Origin: Paraburkholderia sp. Tr-20389
GTDB taxonomy: Bacteria; Pseudomonadota; Gammaproteobacteria; Burkholderiales; Burkholderiaceae
DNA: 64,000 nucleotides
NCBI RefSeq assembly: GCF_017104565.1
Contig: NZ_JAAGPD010000005.1
Span: 62,001-126,000 of the forward strand
Reading direction: 5' to 3'
Position numbers and translations under genes: made by a program. Positions 59,393 to 64,000 of the stretch are shown piece after piece (the first letter of the stretch is position 1; each line of letters starts with the position of its first letter). The notes under the pieces are model-generated. The model did not search any database, was not told the DNA's origin, and was given only the letters and a program-made list of their open reading frames with translations.

Positions 59393-60070
59393 TCAGCCTA
59401 CCGCGACTTCGACCAGATGCCGTTCGGCTTCCAGCGATGGCACTTTGAGACGAATCACCTGCTTGACTTGTGCGCCTTCGGGCAAGCGCTCGATTTCCCC
59501 ATCGGGCCGCACACCCTTCATCGCCCAGATCGCGCCATTGTCCGCAACGAGGTGACGGGCCAGTGTAACGAAATCTGCGAGCTCTGCGAATGCGCGCGAG
59601 ACGATCACATCAAACTTTCCTGGAACCTCAACGCCCGGCTGCAAGGTTTCGACACGCCCTGTCACCACGGACAGGTTCGTCAGTCCGAGTTCGGCCTTGG
59701 CCTGCGACTGAAAAGCCGATTTTTTCTGGACGATGTCGTTGACCGTGATCGTCCATTCGGGAAATACGATGGCCAGCACGATGCCGGGCAGCCCGCCGCC
59801 TGAGCCGACGTCGAGCGCTGACGCCTGCCCGAGCGGAGCCAGATGCGGAACGATCGAGAGTGAATCCAGGATGTGCTGAATCAACATCTGCCGCGGATCG
59901 CGAATCGCGGTCAGGTTGTAGACGGCGTTCCATTTCGCCAGTAACGCGACGTAGTCGAGTAGCTTGGCTTTTTGATCCAAGGTCAGGCCAATGCCCAGTT
60001 CTCGCACACCCTCTTCCAGCAAACCGGCGAGCGCCTCACGTTCCGCCACTGCATTGGTACGCGTCGTCAT
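59393..60070 (-). CDS. rsmG: 16S rRNA (guanine527-N7)-methyltransferase
   Basis: A 225-residue enzyme (GidB). SAM motif [15 protein letters not shown], preceded by [14 protein letters not shown] and followed by VVTGRVE and VSRAFA, as in the family. The start overlaps the mnmG stop (ATGA). Confidence 0.96.
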   Translation of the reverse strand: MTTRTNAVAEREALAGLLEEGVRELGIGLTLDQKAKLLDYVALLAKWNAVYNLTAIRDPRQMLIQHILDSLSIVPHLAPLGQASALDVGSGGGLPGIVLAIVFPEWTITVNDIVQKKSAFQSQAKAELGLTNLSVVTGRVETLQPGVEVPGKFDVIVSRAFAELADFVTLARHLVADNGAIWAMKGVRPDGEIERLPEGAQVKQVIRLKVPSLEAERHLVEVAVG

Positions 60071-62025
60071 TGAGCCACCGGCGAGTTGTCGTTGCCGGCG
60101 CCTGCGGGCTTCTGGTTTCGTCGGCCAAGTCCGCGCTTGAGATGAACCATCAACAAGGAGATCGCAGCCGGCGTAATGCCCGAAATACGCGACGCCTGAC
60201 CGATCGTTTCCGGTCGGTATTGCGTCAACTTCTGGCGGGCTTCGAACGACAATCCGCGAACCTCCGCGTAATCGAGGTTTTCCGGCAGGCGGGTGTTCTC
60301 GTGTGCTTCATTGCGCTCGATCTCGCCGGCTTGCCGCTCAATGTACCCTTGGTATTTGACGCCGATCTCGATCTGCTCCTTGATCTGCGCCAGCAGCACC
60401 TTGTCGTCCGCCAAAGCTTCGACGGGTCCGCAGGCGCCTTCGCGCAACGCGCAAATGCCGTCGTAGGAAACGCCAGGGCGCCGCAAAAGATCAGCAAGAC
60501 TGTATTCGTGGTCGATCGGCTTGCCTAGCAACGCAGTTGCTTCCTCAGACGAAAGCGTCTTCGGATTGACCCAAGTGGTCCGGAGCCGCTCTGTTTCACG
60601 TGAAACAGCATCACGCTTGCGGCAGAATGCATCCCAACGGATGTCATCGACCACACCCAATTCGCGACCAATCTCGGTCAGCCGCATGTCGGCATTGTCT
60701 TCACGCAGGCTCAAGCGGTACTCTGCGCGGCTCGTGAACATCCGATATGGCTCAGAGACGCCACGCGTCACCAGATCGTCCACCAGCACGCCGAGATACG
60801 CCTGATCGCGACGTGGACACCATGCTTCCTTACCCTGAACGAACAGTCCGGCGTTGATACCCGCCAGCAAACCCTGTGCAGCGGCCTCTTCGTAGCCCGT
60901 CGTGCCGTTGATCTGGCCGGCAAAGAAGAGCCCATTGATCACCTTCGTTTCTAACGACGCCTTCAGCCCACGCGGATCGAAATAATCGTACTCAATGGCG
61001 TATCCGGGCCGCAGGATGTGAGCGTGCTCCAGCCCCACCATCGAACGAACCAAGTCCAGCTGGACGTCGAAAGGCAGGCTCGTCGAAATTCCGTTCGGAT
61101 AGAACTCATTGGTCGTCAGCCCTTCCGGCTCCAGGAAGATCTGATGCGACTCTTTGGATGCGAAACGGTGAATCTTGTCCTCGATCGACGGGCAATACCG
61201 CGGGCCAACGCCTTCGATCACGCCCGTGTACATCGGCGAACGGTCGAGACCGCTGCGGATGATGTCGTGCGTCTGAGCGTTCGTATGCGTAACCCAGCAA
61301 GGCACTTGTCGCGGATGCTGCTCGACTCGCCCGAGAAACGAGAAAACCGGGATCGGATCCAGATCGCCCGGTTGCTCTTCGAGCTTCGAGAAATCGATCG
61401 TGCGACCGTCGATTCGCGGCGGAGTCCCCGTCTTCAGCCGCCCCTGCGGGAGCTTCAGTTCCTTCAGACGCGCCGACAGCGACACCGCAGCCGGATCCCC
61501 TGCCCGCCCGCCGGTGTAGTTATTGAGACCGACGTGGATCTTCCCATCGAGGAAGGTGCCGGCGGTCAAAACAACTGCACGCGCACGAAAACGGACGCCG
61601 ACCTGCGTCACAGCCCCGACGACTCGGTCGCCTTCGACCATCAAATCGTCGACGGACTGCTGGAAAAGCCAGAGATTCGGCTGATTTTCGAGCCGATGCC
61701 GGATCGCAGCCTTATAGAGAATACGGTCAGCCTGAGCACGAGTGGCCCGAACGGCGGGCCCCTTCGACGAGTTCAAGATGCGGAACTGGATGCCGCCTTC
61801 GTCGGTGGCAGCTGCCATTGCGCCGCCAAGCGCGTCGACTTCCTTTACCAAATGACCTTTGCCAATGCCGCCAATCGACGGATTGCAGCTCATCTGACCG
61901 AGGGTTTCGATGTTGTGCGTCAGCAAGAGCGTCTTATTGCCCATACGCGCGGACGCCAACGCGGCTTCCGTGCCGGCATGACCGCCGCCAACGACGATTA
62001 CGTCAAACTCTGTGGGATAAAGCAT
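60067..62025 (-). CDS. mnmG: tRNA uridine 5-carboxymethylaminomethyl modification enzyme MnmG (GidA)
   Basis: A 652-residue FAD enzyme that with MnmE modifies the wobble uridine of several tRNAs. N-terminal FAD motif [27 protein letters not shown] with a catalytic cysteine, [12 protein letters not shown] and a C-terminal helical domain ([16 protein letters not shown]). The codons for DAVSRETER include a perfect parS at 60592-60607. First gene of the mnmG-rsmG-parAB run. Confidence 0.97.
   Translation of the reverse strand: MLYPTEFDVIVVGGGHAGTEAALASARMGNKTLLLTHNIETLGQMSCNPSIGGIGKGHLVKEVDALGGAMAAATDEGGIQFRILNSSKGPAVRATRAQADRILYKAAIRHRLENQPNLWLFQQSVDDLMVEGDRVVGAVTQVGVRFRARAVVLTAGTFLDGKIHVGLNNYTGGRAGDPAAVSLSARLKELKLPQGRLKTGTPPRIDGRTIDFSKLEEQPGDLDPIPVFSFLGRVEQHPRQVPCWVTHTNAQTHDIIRSGLDRSPMYTGVIEGVGPRYCPSIEDKIHRFASKESHQIFLEPEGLTTNEFYPNGISTSLPFDVQLDLVRSMVGLEHAHILRPGYAIEYDYFDPRGLKASLETKVINGLFFAGQINGTTGYEEAAAQGLLAGINAGLFVQGKEAWCPRRDQAYLGVLVDDLVTRGVSEPYRMFTSRAEYRLSLREDNADMRLTEIGRELGVVDDIRWDAFCRKRDAVSRETERLRTTWVNPKTLSSEEATALLGKPIDHEYSLADLLRRPGVSYDGICALREGACGPVEALADDKVLLAQIKEQIEIGVKYQGYIERQAGEIERNEAHENTRLPENLDYAEVRGLSFEARQKLTQYRPETIGQASRISGITPAAISLLMVHLKRGLGRRNQKPAGAGNDNSPVAQ
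60592..60607. promoter_or_regulatory. parS centromere site inside mnmG
   Basis: TGTTTCACGTGAAACA, a perfect match to the universal bacterial parS palindrome. It lies in the mnmG coding region and specifies Val-Ser-Arg-Glu-Thr. Confidence 0.95.
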
Positions 62026-62079
62026 CGCGGATCTCACGCTGGATCCCGCGTGAGCCTTAAAAAGAAAAGTATGGGCGAA

Positions 62080-62108
62080 ATTATAGCGGTTTCGCTTTTG
62101 GCCCGAAT
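62080..62108 (-). promoter_or_regulatory. Probable promoter of mnmG-rsmG-parAB
   Basis: A perfect TATAAT reads on the minus strand (62085-62080), giving a leader of about 48 bases. The -35 region (ATTCGG) is poor, so an activator or a weak promoter is possible. Confidence 0.5.
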
Positions 62109-62129
62109 TCCGTCCGAACGGCATAAGAC

Positions 62130-62162
62130 AAAAAAACGGCGTGTTTCACGTGAAACACGCCG
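62130..62162 (-). terminator. Intrinsic terminator of the liv operon, built from a parS palindrome
   Basis: On the minus strand a perfect 13-bp inverted repeat (26 bases, 62162-62137, outer arm CGGCGTGTTTCAC) is followed by seven T (62136-62130), 36 bases after the livF stop. Because the palindrome has no loop bases, the hairpin must open its inner pairs. Confidence 0.75.
62142..62157. promoter_or_regulatory. parS centromere site between livF and mnmG
   Basis: TGTTTCACGTGAAACA, perfect parS, extended by symmetric GGC/GCC flanks into the terminator-like palindrome. Confidence 0.95.
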
Positions 62163-62198
62163 CTCGTTTGACAGCCAACTCGCTGAAAATTTCGTCGA

Positions 62199-62951
62199 CT
62201 AGGCGACTTTTTTCGTCAGTCCCAGATAAGTTTCAATCACGCGTGGGTTCTGGGCCAATGCTTTGGCTTCCCCTTCCAAGGCAAGCTCTCCTGTCTCAAG
62301 TACATAGCCGTAGTCCGAAATCTGCAGCGCGGCCCGTGCATTCTGCTCGATCAACAGCGTCGCGACGCCCGTCTGTCGCAGCGCGCTAATGATGTGAAAA
62401 ATCTCCTTCACGATCAACGGCGCCAACCCCAAGCTCGGCTCGTCGAGCATCAGCAGATCAGGTTTGCCCATCAGCGCGCGGCCGACCGCCAGCATTTGCC
62501 GCTCACCACCCGACAATGTTCCGGCCGCCTGCTTGCGCCGCTCCTTAAGCCTCGGGAATAGCTGAAACACCGGTTCAAGCTGGTCCAGATAATTGCGCTC
62601 CCCTGCGCGCTTGCGGCGATACGCACCGAGGATCAGGTTGTCCTCAACGGTCATCGCAGCGAACAACTCCCGCTTTTCCGGCACGAGGCACATACCACGC
62701 GCGACGCGCTTCTCGACCGGCACATGGCTCACGTCTTCGTCGCGATACATAACCGCGCCCTTTGCGTGTCCCGTGACCGGCAACGCGCCCATGATCGCGT
62801 TGAGCAGCGTCGACTTCCCTGCTCCATTCGGACCAATCACGGAGACAATCTGCCCGGGCCGTACGGCTATTTTCGCGCCGTGCAACGCCTCCACCTTCCC
62901 GTACCGAACGGAAAGACTGCTGACTTCGAGAATCGGCTGATCTGCCATCAT
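62199..62951 (-). CDS. livF: Branched-chain amino-acid ABC transporter ATPase LivF
   Basis: A 250-residue ATPase with Walker [13 protein letters not shown], signature LSGGERQMLAVGRAL and Walker B LLMLDEPSLGLAP. The order livG-livF, the short length and the C-terminal ETYLGL identify LivF. Its ATG overlaps the upstream stop (ATGATG). Confidence 0.95.
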   Translation of the reverse strand: MMADQPILEVSSLSVRYGKVEALHGAKIAVRPGQIVSVIGPNGAGKSTLLNAIMGALPVTGHAKGAVMYRDEDVSHVPVEKRVARGMCLVPEKRELFAAMTVEDNLILGAYRRKRAGERNYLDQLEPVFQLFPRLKERRKQAAGTLSGGERQMLAVGRALMGKPDLLMLDEPSLGLAPLIVKEIFHIISALRQTGVATLLIEQNARAALQISDYGYVLETGELALEGEAKALAQNPRVIETYLGLTKKVA

Positions 62952-64000
62952 TCCACCCCACCCAGATAGGCTTCCAGCACCGCAGGATCGTTCTGCACGT
63001 CCTGTGGCAAGCCTTCCGCAATTCGCGTCCCAAACTCCATCACCACCAGCCGATCCGTCAGATTCATCACGAAGTCCATATCGTGCTCGACTAGCAGCAC
63101 GCTCATGCCCTCCTCCCGAAGCTTGCGCAGCAGCGTCCCGAGTTGCTGCTTCTCCTGATAGCGCAATCCGGCTGCCGGCTCATCCAGCAACAACAGCGTC
63201 GGATCGCAGCACAGTGCTCGCGCGATTTCCAGAATCCGCTGCTTGCCTAGCGCGAGACTGCCTGCTTCGTCGTACATATGCTCTTCGAGGCCCACACGGC
63301 GAATCTGCCGCGCCGCTTCCGCCATCAGACGCGCCTCTTCAGCCGTATTCAGACGAGCCACGCTACGCCACACGCCCGCATGACCCCGCAGATGTGCACC
63401 GATCGCAACGTTCTCGAGCACCGTCATCCCCGGCAGCAGCTTGACGTGCTGAAACGTGCGCCCAATGCCGCGTTTAACAATTTCACGTGAATTGAGCGCA
63501 TCGATACGCTCGCCTCGGAACGAGATCGCACCGCTCGTTGCTTGCAGTACGCCCGTGACCAGGTTGAAAGTGGTCGACTTGCCCGCGCCGTTAGGACCGA
63601 TCAAACCGATGATCTGCCCCGCCTTCACTTCGAAGCTGACGTCATTCACGGCGACCAGGCCGCCGAACTGCTTACGCGCCTTATCGACCACCAGCAGTGG
63701 TTCGCCGGCCGCCGGCTTGCTGCGCTGCGGCAACGCATCCGCGTGATTGGGGACATGCGCACGCGGCCCGCGCGGGAAAATACGCGCCACGAACGGCCAC
63801 ACGCCTTGGCGCGCGTACTGCAGCAGCAACACCATCAGAATGCCGAAAACGATGATCTCGAAGTTGCCGTTCTCACCCAACAGCTTCGGCAGCAAAGTCT
63901 GCAGATAGTCCTGAAGGAACGTCAGAATCGCCGCGCCCAGCACGGCGCCCCACACGTGCGCGACGCCGCCAACTACAGCCATGAACAGAAACTCGATCCC
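62948..64000 (-). CDS. LivM-LivG fusion: branched-chain amino-acid ABC permease plus ATPase (C-terminal part; runs off right edge)
   Basis: The visible 350 codons start inside a permease: [23 protein letters not shown] and two hydrophobic segments are the C-terminal end of LivM. A linker of about 35 residues (Pro/Arg-rich) leads into a complete LivG-type ATPase: Walker [14 protein letters not shown], Walker [16 protein letters not shown] signature [15 protein letters not shown] (a variant of LSYGQQR) and the C-terminal EAYLGG. The frame stays open to the window edge, so permease and ATPase are one polypeptide. No internal start with a ribosome site is visible at the junction. Confidence 0.9.
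   Translation of the reverse strand, partial: GIEFLFMAVVGGVAHVWGAVLGAAILTFLQDYLQTLLPKLLGENGNFEIIVFGILMVLLLQYARQGVWPFVARIFPRGPRAHVPNHADALPQRSKPAAGEPLLVVDKARKQFGGLVAVNDVSFEVKAGQIIGLIGPNGAGKSTTFNLVTGVLQATSGAISFRGERIDALNSREIVKRGIGRTFQHVKLLPGMTVLENVAIGAHLRGHAGVWRSVARLNTAEEARLMAEAARQIRRVGLEEHMYDEAGSLALGKQRILEIARALCCDPTLLLLDEPAAGLRYQEKQQLGTLLRKLREEGMSVLLVEHDMDFVMNLTDRLVVMEFGTRIAEGLPQDVQNDPAVLEAYLGGVE

Noticed and set aside
63479-63493. TTTCACGTGAA core resembling parS inside the LivG half
   Set aside because: Only about 11 of 16 positions match the consensus, and the outer bases known to matter differ.

Overview
The window is ordinary high-GC betaproteobacterial chromosome. Gene content and order point to the main chromosome of a Burkholderiaceae member, most likely Paraburkholderia or a close relative. 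The main clues are the run livG-livF-mnmG-rsmG-parA-parB-atpIBEFHAGDC, then an acyl-CoA ligase, hemE, priA, putA, gcvTHP and rep. Two perfect parS sites and the parAB genes put the right-hand end in the origin-proximal partition domain; dnaA and oriC themselves are not in the window. Identification is from protein motifs and gene order read by eye; no database search was run.

Left end (1-16.2 kb): a surface-glycan or protein-glycosylation island. A minus-strand operon (7730 to the left edge) has a small glycosyltransferase, two complete O-GlcNAc-transferase-like TPR proteins plus the N-terminal part of a third, a UDP-glucuronate decarboxylase-like enzyme and a methyltransferase; most junctions overlap by 4 bases. 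A plus-strand group (8182-12383) has a glycosyltransferase-methyltransferase fusion and two PLP-fold sugar enzymes. It converges on a second minus-strand operon (16200-12390) with a methyltransferase, two DegT-family enzymes and a WbqC-like protein. One DegT protein has His where the PLP lysine should be. In Burkholderia such genes often lie beside flagellin genes, so flagellin glycosylation is a reasonable but unproven role.

Middle (16.5-48.3 kb): tRNA-Arg(CCG), a membrane-anchored dihaem cytochrome c, rep helicase, a Gfo/Idh oxidoreductase, a small lipoprotein, and the glycine cleavage operon gcvTHP behind a sigma70 promoter and a tandem glycine riboswitch. Then come an alginate-lyase-family protein, L-serine deaminase and a ThDP enzyme. 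A 584-bp imperfect palindromic repeat element separates these from a branched-chain amino-acid binding protein and trifunctional PutA, whose promoter carries paired GTTGCA operators. Next are two small uncharacterised proteins, a YeiH-family transporter, priA, a spacer with three DnaA boxes, hemE, a periplasmic PheC-like cyclohexadienyl dehydratase, a gene-free stretch holding a candidate structured RNA, and an acyl-CoA ligase.

Right end (48.5-64 kb): the complete F1Fo ATP synthase operon with a strong promoter and a terminator, an anion transporter trailing parB, parAB, rsmG, mnmG (with an internal parS), and livF plus a LivM-LivG fusion running off the edge. The second parS forms the stem of what looks like the intrinsic terminator of the liv operon.
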